From contig CABUAT010000011.1 in assembly GCA_902489665.1 (NCBI GenBank), positions 1-60,274 of the forward strand: a stretch of DNA of 60,274 nucleotides, written 5' to 3'. This DNA is from an uncultured Collinsella sp. GTDB lineage: Bacteria > Actinomycetota > Coriobacteriia > Coriobacteriales > Coriobacteriaceae. How positions within the stretch are numbered: the stretch's first letter is position 1; every line of letters begins with the position of its first letter. Positions 30,763-38,646 of this stretch are shown in pieces. Below the pieces are notes generated by a model. The model searched no databases, was not told the origin of the DNA, and saw only the letters and a program-made list of their open reading frames with translations. The position numbers were made by a program, and so were the translations under genes.

Positions 30763-31470
30763 GTGACTGACCACGTTTTAGACCGAGCGCAGCTGGCTGA
30801 AGCCGTCGGCAACGATATTGCCGACATGGCCCATTTTTGGATGCTGCGGAAGTTCCAGTTTTTGGAGCCGGCACGCGAACAGTTCGAGATCATTGTCGAC
30901 CCGTGGCTCAGCTATTGCACCGAGCCTTCGCAAAACGAAATCATGGCCTACAACATGGCATTTACCGATTGGCTGCTCTTCGAGCGCCCCTATCGCCATG
31001 GCAAGACGCTGCTCGAGCTGTATGTTGACGAACCGCCGGCATCGCTTTCGCCTGCCTCGCTCAAGCGGCTCGAGCAGGTACGCGACACGCAGTATTTCTC
31101 GCGCTTTGGCATTTTGGACAAGGATCCTGCGAACGGCATGGTTGCGCTGAAGGATACGCGTGCCGACCGTCGCTTTGATGTCTACGACCCGCATATCGTG
31201 CAAAAGGAGCATTGGAGCGACGGCGCGATCGCGGTGCGCCTCGCCTGCATCGACGATGTCTGGCTGACGGCGGGACAGCTCTATCTGTATGACATCGCGC
31301 GCCTGAGTGACACGGCGGTCGATGGACCGGGTGCGGTGCATCCCGAGGATCTGCAGGACGGCTTTGACACCTCGTGCGTCAGCTTCTTTTTGCGCCTGGT
31401 CCGCGACATCATGGGCGCCCAGGGGCGGTACGTGAAGTCGCTCAACATCTACGAGCAGGAGTGGGAGTAG
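30763..31470 (+). CDS. Hypothetical protein, 235 residues
   Basis: Not recognised. Soluble, acidic, rich in aromatic residues, no signal peptide or membrane segment. Compositional pattern (many Asp/Glu, WLSYCTEPSQNEIMAYNMAFTDWLLFERPY near residues 48-80, and YVKSLNIYEQEWE at the end) looks like a folded intracellular protein. GTG 30763 is well supported by GAGGAGG 6 nt upstream. It is followed 36 bases later by family A array 2. Confidence 0.75.
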   Translation: MTDHVLDRAQLAEAVGNDIADMAHFWMLRKFQFLEPAREQFEIIVDPWLSYCTEPSQNEIMAYNMAFTDWLLFERPYRHGKTLLELYVDEPPASLSPASLKRLEQVRDTQYFSRFGILDKDPANGMVALKDTRADRRFDVYDPHIVQKEHWSDGAIAVRLACIDDVWLTAGQLYLYDIARLSDTAVDGPGAVHPEDLQDGFDTSCVSFFLRLVRDIMGAQGRYVKSLNIYEQEWE

Positions 31471-31505
31471 GGGATGTGACTGGCGTCGCCCTGCTGCCCT
31501 GACTT

Positions 31506-31643
31506 TGTCTCAATCTGTAACGTTTGGCGGCTGTTTGGGCCCGTAACTGTTACAGATTGAGACGGAAGGTTGGCGGCTGCCGAAAGATCTTGTTCTGTAA
31601 CAACTAGAGGCTCAAAGACTGTCTTCCTGTTACAGATCAAGAC
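31506..31643. repeat. Family A array 2: two palindromes upstream of the nuclease gene
   Basis: Units 31506-31522/31548-31563 and 31586-31602/31628-31643, spacers of 25 nt each, unit starts 80 bases apart. The array ends about 10 bases before the GGAGG ribosome-binding site of the DUF559-like gene. Confidence 0.95.
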
Positions 31644-31669
31644 ATTTGTCAGCGGAGGCAACGGTGACG

Positions 31670-32740
31670 ATGGTCCATTTGTCTGACGTGGTGGTGATGA
31701 AAGTGCCTAATACCGTTCTCAAACACAAACATGCGACTCGCAACACGTTGGCGCGGAATAGGATGCTCGCGCGGCTCGCGGAGACGGCCAAGCAAGGTGC
31801 GCTGCTCGCAACGCATGACAATACCGAGCTCATGTGGCTGCGACGCCATGTTGGAACCGACGATATCGCGGAGCCCGAGCCGTACCTGTTCTGTTTTCAG
31901 CATGATTGGGATGCATTGACGCCGGCGGAGCGAGCGCTGAGGACTATCAAAGGGCTTGCGAAATTTCATCCCGATTGGGCGTTTTGGGGATATGACGCCG
32001 CGCTGATATGGGGTCTGGAGGTGCCGAATGATCTGCTCGGGCCGCGTTTCCTTGTTAAGACTTGCTGTTCGGTGACGTTGAGCGGCGGGTGCAGGTTGTT
32101 GCGTCCGCAGATTGCGGGCGCGCTCGAGCGCGTCGACGGCGTGCGGGTGACGTCGTTTTGGCGCACGGCGGAGGATTGCTTGCTGCGTGCGCCGTTCTCC
32201 TACGGGTTGGCAATTGCCGATTCTGCACTGCGGGTGAAAGACGTATCACGTGGGGATTTGTGCGAGCGCCTCCGCGCCGATTGCGAGGGCAGGCGAGGGT
32301 ATCGCAGGGCACAGGCGATTGCGTCGTATGCGGACGGGCTGTCCGAAAACGGCGGCGAGTCTCGGTTCCGAGCGTTCTTTATTGCGTACGGCTTTCCGGT
32401 TCCGGAGCTGCAGGTGGAGTTTCGCGACCCGCTCGATCCGAGCCAGGTGTTTCGCGTCGACTTTTTTTGGCGGCTCGAGGAGGGAACGTGCGTGATTGGC
32501 GAGCTGGACGGTAAGGGGAAGTACACCCTGCAGAGCGGCGAGGCCCGGGAGCCGGTCGACCCATTCGTGGCAGAGCGTCAGCGGGAATCTCATCTGACAA
32601 TGCTCGGGCACAAGGTGCTTCGGTTTACGTTTGATGAGCTCAAGAATCCGGGGAAGCTGGTTGAGAAGATGAGGCTGGCGGGTATTCCGCGACGGCCCGA
32701 TTTGGCTGAGGAGTGGAGACGTCGGTGGTATGGGCGCTGA
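31670..32740 (+). CDS. AbiEi-like / DUF559 (PD-(D/E)XK nuclease fold) protein
   Basis: A 356-residue protein with the layout of actinobacterial AbiEi-like proteins that end in a DUF559 (Vsr-like) domain. N-terminal part: ALLATHDNTELMW, FWGYDAALIWGLEVP and GVRVTSFWRTAEDCLLRAP, as in AbiEi. C-terminal nuclease-like core: Glu230 (ESRFRAFFIAYGFP), Asp264 (FRVDFFW), Glu278 with Lys282/284 (GELDGKGKY), then HLTMLGHKVLRFTFDEL. These are candidate catalytic residues. ATG 31670 has GGAGG 11 nt upstream; GTG 31664 (5 nt) is an alternative. Ends in TGA. No toxin partner gene is adjacent. Flanked by family A palindromes on both sides. Confidence 0.75.
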   Translation: MVHLSDVVVMKVPNTVLKHKHATRNTLARNRMLARLAETAKQGALLATHDNTELMWLRRHVGTDDIAEPEPYLFCFQHDWDALTPAERALRTIKGLAKFHPDWAFWGYDAALIWGLEVPNDLLGPRFLVKTCCSVTLSGGCRLLRPQIAGALERVDGVRVTSFWRTAEDCLLRAPFSYGLAIADSALRVKDVSRGDLCERLRADCEGRRGYRRAQAIASYADGLSENGGESRFRAFFIAYGFPVPELQVEFRDPLDPSQVFRVDFFWRLEEGTCVIGELDGKGKYTLQSGEAREPVDPFVAERQRESHLTMLGHKVLRFTFDELKNPGKLVEKMRLAGIPRRPDLAEEWRRRWYGR

Positions 32741-32747
32741 GAGGTTT

Positions 32748-32887
32748 TGTCTTGATCTGTAACGTTTAGAAGTTGTTTGAGTTCGTAATTGTTACAGATC
32801 GAGACAAACCGGTGAAACGTCGACCGAATGTCTCGATCTGTAACATCAAGGGGCCCAACAACCCTGTATCTGTTACAGATCGAGATA
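32748..32887. repeat. Family A array 3: two palindromes downstream of the nuclease gene
   Basis: Units 32748-32764/32790-32805 and 32829-32845/32871-32887, 25-nt spacers, unit starts 81 bases apart. Begins 8 bases after the nuclease stop codon. No T-run follows either hairpin. Confidence 0.95.
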
Positions 32888-33035
32888 TTTCCCTGGTGTC
32901 GCTGGGGTGGGACTGCAGCATATTCCGTCTCCCACATCCCCTCTTCCCTCCGTTAACCGATGCGTCTGCAGCAATCCAGCGGGACTAGGTGATAATGGAC
33001 AAATGTTCAAGTTAATTGTGAGGGAGGAGCTCGAT

Positions 33036-34406
33036 ATGGCGTCTGCCGATCGTTCCACGTTGTTCATCAATGCGACCGTCCTGGATGGTTCGGAACATAT
33101 GGAGCCGCAGCCCGACATGGCCGTGGCCGTTGAGCGCGGTCTCATCACGTGGATGGGGCCGAGTGCTGTGGCGCAGGCGCCTGCAGGTGCCGAGGTCATC
33201 GACCTGGCAGGGGCGTATCTCATGCCGGGTCTCATCAATATGCATGTGCATCTGTGCGGTTCGGGTAAGCCGGTTTCGGCGGGCGATGCGGGCGCGCTGA
33301 TGAAAAAGCTCGATAATCCAGTGGGGCGCGCCATCGTGCGCCATATCCTCAAGGGCAGCGCCCAGCAGCAGCTGGCAAGCGGCGTGACCACGGTGCGCGG
33401 TGCGGGCGACCCGCTGTTTGCCGATCTGGCCGTGCGCGATGCTATCGATGCCGGCAAGTATCAAGGTCCTCGCCTGGTGGCGCCGGGAACGGGCGTCACG
33501 GTGCCGGGCGGCCATGGTGCGGGCTTGTTCGCCCAGGTGGCCAACAGTCCCGCCGAGGCAGCCGAACAGGTGCGCGACCTGTATGCGCGTGGTGCCGACG
33601 TCATTAAGCTGTTCGTGACGGGCGGCGTGTTCGACGCTACCGAGGTGGGCGAGCCGGGCGTGCTGCGCATGCCGGTCGAGGTTGCCGCGGCGGCGTGCAA
33701 GGCTGCGCACGAGGTGAGTCTGCCGGTTATGGCCCATGTCGAGAGTACCGAGGGCGTGAAGGCCGCGCTTGAGGCCGGCGTTGACACGATTGAGCACGGC
33801 GCTCCGTTGACGCCCGAGATTCTGGAGCTGTACCGTGGCGCCGCGGGCACGCAACTCGAGGGGCGTGCGCCCAGTGTTACCTGCACTATCAGCCCGGCGC
33901 TGCCGTTTGTATTGCTCGACCCGAAAAAGACCCATTCGACCGATACGCAAAAGAAGAACGGCGATATCGTGTGCTCGGGCATTATCGAGAGCGCCCGTGC
34001 CGCACTGGAAGCTGGCGTTAAGGTGGGCCTGGGTACGGACTCGAGCTGCCCGTTCGTGACGCAGTACGACATGTGGCGTGAGGTGGCCTATTTTGCCAAG
34101 TATGTCGGCGTGAGCAACGCCTTCGCACTGCATACGGCTACGCAAGTCAACGCCGAGCTGCTGGGGCTGGACGGCGAGACTGGCACGATCGAGTGCGGCA
34201 AGGCCGCCGATATCTTGGTGACGCGCGAGAACCCGCTCGATGACCTGTGCGCTCTGCGTGAGCCGATGCACGTGATGTGTCGCGGCGATCTGGTGTGCAA
34301 ACTCAAGGTGAAGCGCATCCCCGAGGTGGATGCCGAGCTCGACGCGATTATGGCCATGCCAGCCGAAGCGCTGGCTGAGGAGCTGGCCCGCGACGGCGTA
34401 GCATAG
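33036..34406 (+). CDS. Metal-dependent amidohydrolase
   Basis: A 456-residue member of the amidohydrolase superfamily (imidazolonepropionase/prolidase-like group), a TIM barrel with two metal ions. Seen: HxH pair in INMHVHLCG, the lysine that is usually carboxylated (DVIKLFVTGG), metal histidines in PVMAHVES and DTIEHGAPL, and the catalytic Asp in GLGTDSSCPF. Substrate unknown; relatives cleave Xaa-Pro or Xaa-Arg dipeptides or amides. ATG 33036 has AGGGAGGAG upstream. Confidence 0.88.
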   Translation: MASADRSTLFINATVLDGSEHMEPQPDMAVAVERGLITWMGPSAVAQAPAGAEVIDLAGAYLMPGLINMHVHLCGSGKPVSAGDAGALMKKLDNPVGRAIVRHILKGSAQQQLASGVTTVRGAGDPLFADLAVRDAIDAGKYQGPRLVAPGTGVTVPGGHGAGLFAQVANSPAEAAEQVRDLYARGADVIKLFVTGGVFDATEVGEPGVLRMPVEVAAAACKAAHEVSLPVMAHVESTEGVKAALEAGVDTIEHGAPLTPEILELYRGAAGTQLEGRAPSVTCTISPALPFVLLDPKKTHSTDTQKKNGDIVCSGIIESARAALEAGVKVGLGTDSSCPFVTQYDMWREVAYFAKYVGVSNAFALHTATQVNAELLGLDGETGTIECGKAADILVTRENPLDDLCALREPMHVMCRGDLVCKLKVKRIPEVDAELDAIMAMPAEALAEELARDGVA

Positions 34407-34440
34407 GTGTGACAAAGGGACAGCTCCGTTGTCGCATACA

Positions 34441-34475
34441 AAAAGCCGAGGTCTCAGCGCGAGGCCTCGGCTTTT
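34441..34475. terminator. Bidirectional intrinsic terminator
   Basis: Eleven-base perfect stem AAAAGCCGAGG with CCTCGGCTTTT. The A-run on one side and T-run on the other let it serve both the amidohydrolase (+) and the convergent zinc-ribbon gene (-). Confidence 0.85.
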
Positions 34476-34496
34476 ATTTGTCCTATGGTATGGCGG

Positions 34497-34970
34497 CTAG
34501 GAGCGCGTCTCCATCTTGGCGTGGCACTTGGGGCAGGTGACGCGGATCTTGCCCTTGCCCTTGGGGACGGAGAGCATCTGGCCGCAGTTGGGGCACTTGA
34601 GATAGGCCGTGGTCTTGCGGCCCTTCCACATCTTCTTGGCCGTGCGCTTGGCACGCTCAAAGTCTTCCTTACTGGTGCCGGCCGCGCGTGAGGTGCTGGC
34701 CGCTGCGGTTCCGCCGCCCAAGCTGGCGACGAATTTGCCCAGGCAGGGGACGTTTGCAGTCGCGGCGACAAAGGCCTCGTTCTCCTTGTGACGTGCGTCG
34801 ATATTTTTGGACAGGCCGCGCAGCACGCCAATCACGATTACGGCGATGGCAATCCAGCTGAGCCACTGGATGCGGGCTATCGATCCGATCATCGCGATGA
34901 CGATGCCGGCAAAACCCATCACGATGGTGAGTTCATCGGCACCATTGCGACCCTTCATAAAGTCATTCAT
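34497..34970 (-). CDS. Small membrane protein with C-terminal zinc ribbon
   Basis: A 157-residue protein with two predicted membrane helices (about residues 13-33 and 35-52), a charged linker with an Ala/Gly/Ser stretch, and a C-terminal zinc ribbon: CPNCGQMLSVPKGKGKIRVTCPKC. Function unknown; similar two-helix zinc-ribbon proteins are common in Coriobacteriia and Firmicutes. ATG 34970 is preceded by AAAGGCAA; an in-frame start 10 codons upstream lacks a clear site. Confidence 0.8.
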   Translation of the reverse strand: MNDFMKGRNGADELTIVMGFAGIVIAMIGSIARIQWLSWIAIAVIVIGVLRGLSKNIDARHKENEAFVAATANVPCLGKFVASLGGGTAAASTSRAAGTSKEDFERAKRTAKKMWKGRKTTAYLKCPNCGQMLSVPKGKGKIRVTCPKCHAKMETRS

Positions 34971-35025
34971 GCAAATTGCCTTTCGTTCGATATGCTGCAC
35001 GCCTTTATACCCGATTTAGAGCAAG

Positions 35026-35106
35026 GGGGACAGGTTAATCTGCACCAATGTGGTGCAAACATACCTGTCCCCGGAATACCAAGACGGTGCAAACGTACCT
35101 GTCCCC
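35026..35106. repeat. Family C half-elements (three arms)
   Basis: Arm 35026-35048 (GGGGACAGG...) abuts its inverse 35050-35072 tail to tail, and a third arm in the second orientation follows at 35084-35106. This order differs from the 41-107 copy, suggesting rearrangement of single arms. Confidence 0.8.
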
Positions 35107-35116
35107 AATGCCCCAA

Positions 35117-35389
35117 TTACTTGGAGAGTTTGTCGACGACGCGTTCGATTTCGGCGAGTTTGGCGGCTTTGAGGTCTTCGTCGCCCGATTCGATTGCCGA
35201 AGTCACGCAGCCCTCGATATGCGCCTTGAGCACGTCGGCGTTAATGCGCGCGAGGAGCGCCTGTGTGGCCATGAGCTGCGTGGAGATATCGACGCAGTAG
35301 CGGTCCTCCTCGACCATCCGCAGGATGCCGTCGATCTGACCGCGTGCCGTCTTGAGCATGCGGGTCACCGATTTATGGTCTGCCATCAT
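35117..35389 (-). CDS. csoR: Copper-sensing repressor CsoR
   Basis: A 90-residue DUF156/CsoR family repressor, all-helical, that releases DNA when Cu(I) binds. The ligand triad is present: Cys32 (RYCVDIS), His57 and Cys61 (AHIEGC). Related FrmR or RcnR proteins differ at these sites. Last gene of the copA-copZ-csoR operon. Start 35389 (ATGATG) has GAGGA 6 nt upstream. The likely operator lies ahead of copA (38295-38311). Confidence 0.9.
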   Translation of the reverse strand: MMADHKSVTRMLKTARGQIDGILRMVEEDRYCVDISTQLMATQALLARINADVLKAHIEGCVTSAIESGDEDLKAAKLAEIERVVDKLSK

Positions 35390-35431
35390 GGCGGGTCCTC
35401 GTTTCTGGTCGATCTTCCGGATGTCCCCGTC

Positions 35432-35498
35432 AGTTGCGGTGAAATACGGACCGTTTAAAGGCCTAGGGCGGCACAACAGTCCGTATTTCACCGCAACT
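35432..35498. repeat. Family B palindrome inside the copper operon
   Basis: Arms 35432-35453 and 35477-35498 (one or two mismatches), 23-nt spacer. It separates csoR from copZ, which are on the same strand. Confidence 0.9.
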
Positions 35499-35524
35499 TC
35501 TGAGGATTCAGTAGGCAGCGACTG

Positions 35525-35746
35525 CTATGCGGCGGTCACAGACAGGGCGTGGAATTTCTCGCCCGCGGCCTCGACAGCGGCGGCGAGTTGCTCGGCGGTT
35601 ACGGTGTCGGCGCACTCAACCTGGACGGTCTGGGTCTCGTGATCGGCGTCGGCGTCGGTCACGCCGGCAACGTTGAGCAGTGCCGTCTCGACAGTAGCGT
35701 CGCAGTGGCCGCACATGAGGCCGGAAGTCTTGATTGTGTATCGCAT
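35525..35746 (-). CDS. copZ: Copper chaperone CopZ-like HMA protein
   Basis: A 73-residue heavy-metal-associated domain protein with the metal-binding loop GLMCGHC (Cys12, Cys15). Carries Cu(I) in the cytosol and passes it to CopA or CsoR in known systems. ATG 35746 follows GGGAGGAATACCC. Sits between copA and csoR. Confidence 0.92.
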   Translation of the reverse strand: MRYTIKTSGLMCGHCDATVETALLNVAGVTDADADHETQTVQVECADTVTAEQLAAAVEAAGEKFHALSVTAA

Positions 35747-35775
35747 GGGTATTCCTCCCTGTTGTGTCGGCTTTC

Positions 35776-35861
35776 CCAGGCACCCGACCTTGACCTTCAA
35801 GCCGTCGCTCGCGTACCAAAGTACGCGTCGCTCCTCTTTCAGGTCAATCTCGGGCACCTGG
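35776..35861. other. Long imperfect hairpin between copA and copZ
   Basis: About 40 bases on each side of a CAAA loop pair imperfectly (CCAGG...GCGTAC with GTACGC...CCTGG). In the copA-to-copZ direction it could slow or partly stop transcription, or protect the copZ message. It may also be a decayed mobile palindrome. No T-run. Confidence 0.6.
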
Positions 35862-35893
35862 AAAACCCGTTCTAAATGGACTGAATGGTGAGC

Positions 35894-38236
35894 TTATTTT
35901 GCCACTTTTGGCTTAAAGGATTTTAAGCGCAGCGCATTGCTTACGACGCAGACACTCGACAGGCTCATGGCCGCGGCGCCAAACATCGGCGAGAGCTGCC
36001 ATCCGGTGAGCGGGAAGAACACGCCCGCCGCCAGCGGAATGCCGATGCCGTTGTAGAACAGTGCCCAGAACAGGTCCTGCTTGATGTTGCGGATCGTGGC
36101 GCGCGAAAGCTCGATGGCGCGGGCGACGTCCATGAGGTCGCTGCGCATGAGAACCACGTCGGCGCCCTCCTTGGCGATGTCGGCGCCGGTGCCGATAGCA
36201 AGGCCCACGTCGGCGCGCGCCAGGGCGGGGGAGTCGTTGATGCCGTCGCCTACCATGGCGACCTTGCCGCCCACATCCTGCAGCTCGCGGACGTGGCGCT
36301 CCTTGTCGGCAGGGAGGACGTCGGCGATGACCTGTTCGCTGCTCAGCCCCACGCGGCGGGCGATGGCCTCGGCCGTCACGCGGTTGTCGCCGGTGAGCAT
36401 GCGCACGTCGACGCCAAGCGAGCGCAGTGCGGCGATGGCCCCGGCGCTCGTCTCCTTGACCTCGTCCGCCACGGCGATGGTACCGACAAGCTCGCTGTTC
36501 TTGGCAAAGAACAGCGGCGTCTTGCCCTCGGCCGCGAACTGTTCGGCAAGGCCGGCGGGAACCTTCACGCCCAGCTCGTCCATCAGACGCACGTTGCCGG
36601 CGGCGATGACATTCTGCCCCTCGCGTGCCGTAACGCCTCGCCCGGGCACGGCGGTAAAGTCCTCGACCATGCGTGCGACGATTCCGCGCGCCTCGCACTC
36701 GGCCATAATCGCCTCGGCCAGCGGGTGCTCGCTTGAGCGCTCCAGCGCAGCGGCCAGCTTGAGCAACGCCTTTTCGCTCATGGCGGGCGAGCCGTCAGCG
36801 CGCGTGGCTACCGTGATATCGGTCACAGCCGGCTTGCCGCGGGTGACGGTGCCCGTCTTGTCGAGCACCACGGTGCCCACGCTGCGTAGGTTCTCCAGCG
36901 CCTCGGCGCTCTTAAACAGAATGCCCATTTCGGCGCCCTTGCCGGTGCCGACCATAATGGCGACGGGCGTGGCCAGGCCCAGCGCGCACGGGCAGCTGAT
37001 CACCAGCACGGCGACGGCGGAGGTGAGCGCTTCGTTCACGCTTCCGGTCAGTGCCGTCCACACCACGAAGGTCACGGCCGAGATCATGAACACCACGGGC
37101 ACGAACACGCCGGCGACCTTGTCGGCCATGCGGGCGATGGGCGCCTCGGTGGCGTTGGCGTCCTCGACGAGCTGGATAATCTTGGCGAGCGACGTGTCGG
37201 CGCCCACGCGTGTGGCACGGAAGGTAAACGAGCCGGTGCGGTTGACAGTGGCGGCGTTGACGGTGTCGCCGGCGGTCTTTTCCACGGGGATGGACTCGCC
37301 GGTGAGCGCGCTCTCGTCCACGGCCGAGCTGCCCTCGAGCACCACGCCATCGACAGGGATGGACTCTCCGGGGCGCACACGCAGGACCTGGCCGGGAAGG
37401 ATACTGTCGACGTCGACGGTGGCCTCGCTGCCGTCCTCTGCCACGACGGTCGCGGTCTTGGGCGCCAGGTCGATCAGCGCCTCGATGGCGCCGCCGGTTT
37501 TTGACTTGTTGCGCGTCTCGAGGTATTTGCCCACGGTAACGAGCGACAGGATCGTGCCCGCACTCTCAAAATACAGATTGTCCATGCTCGTCATCATGGC
37601 CTCGTGGACTTGACCCGCGGCTAATTGGTCGGCCATGATGAACATGGCGTAGAGCGACCAGGCGATGGAGGCGGTGGCGCCCACGGCAATAAGAGCGTCC
37701 ATGGTAGGCGCGCCGTGTGCGAGTGATTTAAACCCGTTGATAAAGTACGCGTCGTTGACGTAGGCGATGGGGATGAGCAGGACGAGCTCGGTGAGCGCGA
37801 GCGTCATGCTGTGGGTGTGGTCGGTGAAGATGCCGGGCAGCGGCCAGCCGAGCATGTGCCCCATGCCTATGTAGAACAGTGGGACAAGGAATACGATCGA
37901 GACGATGAGGCGGGTGCGCATGGCAGAGGCAGCGGCCTCCAACTTTTTGGTCGGCGACTCCATATGGGCGGCGCCGGACCTGACTTGTGTGCTGCCGTTT
38001 GAGCCGGCGGCACTGGTGCCCGCATCGACGGGCGAGGCCGAGTAGCCGGCACGGTCGACGGCGGTACAGATATCGTCGGGGGAGACCTGCGCGGGGTCAT
38101 AGTCGACCATCATGGAACCGGCGAGTAGGTTGACCGCGACGCTTTGGACGCCGTTGAGCTTGCTCACGGCACGGTCCACGTGCGCCTGGCAGGCGGCGCA
38201 TGTCATGCCGCCCACATCAAACTTATCTTGAGCCAT
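35894..38236 (-). CDS. copA: Copper-exporting P-type ATPase CopA
   Basis: P1B-type ATPase of 780 residues that pumps Cu(I) out of the cell. N-terminal HMA domain with GGMTCAAC (Cys13, Cys16); eight membrane helices; the transport motif CPC (Cys415, Cys417, in SCPCALGLATP); phosphorylated Asp459 in DKTGT; TGES in the actuator domain; GDGINDSPAL near the end. ATG 38236 follows AAAGGAGAAGCC. First gene of the copper operon. Confidence 0.96.
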   Translation of the reverse strand: MAQDKFDVGGMTCAACQAHVDRAVSKLNGVQSVAVNLLAGSMMVDYDPAQVSPDDICTAVDRAGYSASPVDAGTSAAGSNGSTQVRSGAAHMESPTKKLEAAASAMRTRLIVSIVFLVPLFYIGMGHMLGWPLPGIFTDHTHSMTLALTELVLLIPIAYVNDAYFINGFKSLAHGAPTMDALIAVGATASIAWSLYAMFIMADQLAAGQVHEAMMTSMDNLYFESAGTILSLVTVGKYLETRNKSKTGGAIEALIDLAPKTATVVAEDGSEATVDVDSILPGQVLRVRPGESIPVDGVVLEGSSAVDESALTGESIPVEKTAGDTVNAATVNRTGSFTFRATRVGADTSLAKIIQLVEDANATEAPIARMADKVAGVFVPVVFMISAVTFVVWTALTGSVNEALTSAVAVLVISCPCALGLATPVAIMVGTGKGAEMGILFKSAEALENLRSVGTVVLDKTGTVTRGKPAVTDITVATRADGSPAMSEKALLKLAAALERSSEHPLAEAIMAECEARGIVARMVEDFTAVPGRGVTAREGQNVIAAGNVRLMDELGVKVPAGLAEQFAAEGKTPLFFAKNSELVGTIAVADEVKETSAGAIAALRSLGVDVRMLTGDNRVTAEAIARRVGLSSEQVIADVLPADKERHVRELQDVGGKVAMVGDGINDSPALARADVGLAIGTGADIAKEGADVVLMRSDLMDVARAIELSRATIRNIKQDLFWALFYNGIGIPLAAGVFFPLTGWQLSPMFGAAAMSLSSVCVVSNALRLKSFKPKVAK

Positions 38237-38282
38237 GGCTTCTCCTTTCTGTAGCTTGGTGTTGGAATTGTTAACCTGCCGA

Positions 38283-38316
38283 TACTATACACCCATACCC
38301 CCTGGGGGTGTCTAGT
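38283..38316 (-). promoter_or_regulatory. copA promoter with CsoR-type operator
   Basis: On the minus strand a TAGACA box (-35-like) and TATAGT (-10) are separated by 19 bases, and the palindrome TACCCCCTGGGGGTG (38295-38311 region) sits between them. G/C-tract palindromes of this form are typical CsoR operators. The long spacer would make a weak basal promoter. Confidence 0.7.
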
Positions 38317-38386
38317 ACAGAATAAATGTATGACATCTCGCTACAGATGAGGGTAGTTGGTTGACCGATGGGCCGTCCCAGCCAAT

Positions 38387-38605
38387 CATCTCAATCTGTA
38401 ACATCTGGATCGGTTTTTGAACCATAGCTGTTACAGATTTAGACAAACATTTCAGCCGAAAACTAACGTCTCGATCTGTAACAACTAGACCCCGTTTTAC
38501 CGAGTATTTGTTACAGATCAAGACAAACAGTTGGCAGGAAACTCAATGTCTCGTTCTGTAACATTTAGACCGGTTTTTGGGTTCTAACTGTTACAGATCG
38601 AGACA
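38387..38605. repeat. Family A array 4: three palindromes, 80-bp period
   Basis: Units 38387-38403/38429-38444, 38467-38483/38509-38524 and 38547-38563/38589-38605, all with 25-nt spacers and starts exactly 80 apart. They lie between the stop of the kinase gene and the copA promoter. Apart from the copA promoter, the 38237-38646 gap holds nothing else I can support. Confidence 0.95.
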
Positions 38606-38646
38606 TTTGCCGGGGAGGGGTCCCGTCACGGCAAGACGCCCGCTCT

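Larger units (their letters stand above)
31506..32887 (+). mobile_element. Candidate repeat-nuclease cassette
   Basis: A single gene (AbiEi/DUF559-like) is bracketed by two family A units on each side, with only 8 bases between its stop codon and the downstream array. The cassette lies between two unrelated genes of the same strand. Whether it moves as a unit is an inference; no target-site duplication is evident. Confidence 0.35.

Noticed and set aside
31506..32887. Family A palindromes as paired transcription terminators of the nuclease gene
   Set aside because: No T-tracts follow the stems, the unit is symmetrical over 59 bases, and other arrays lie between divergent promoters.
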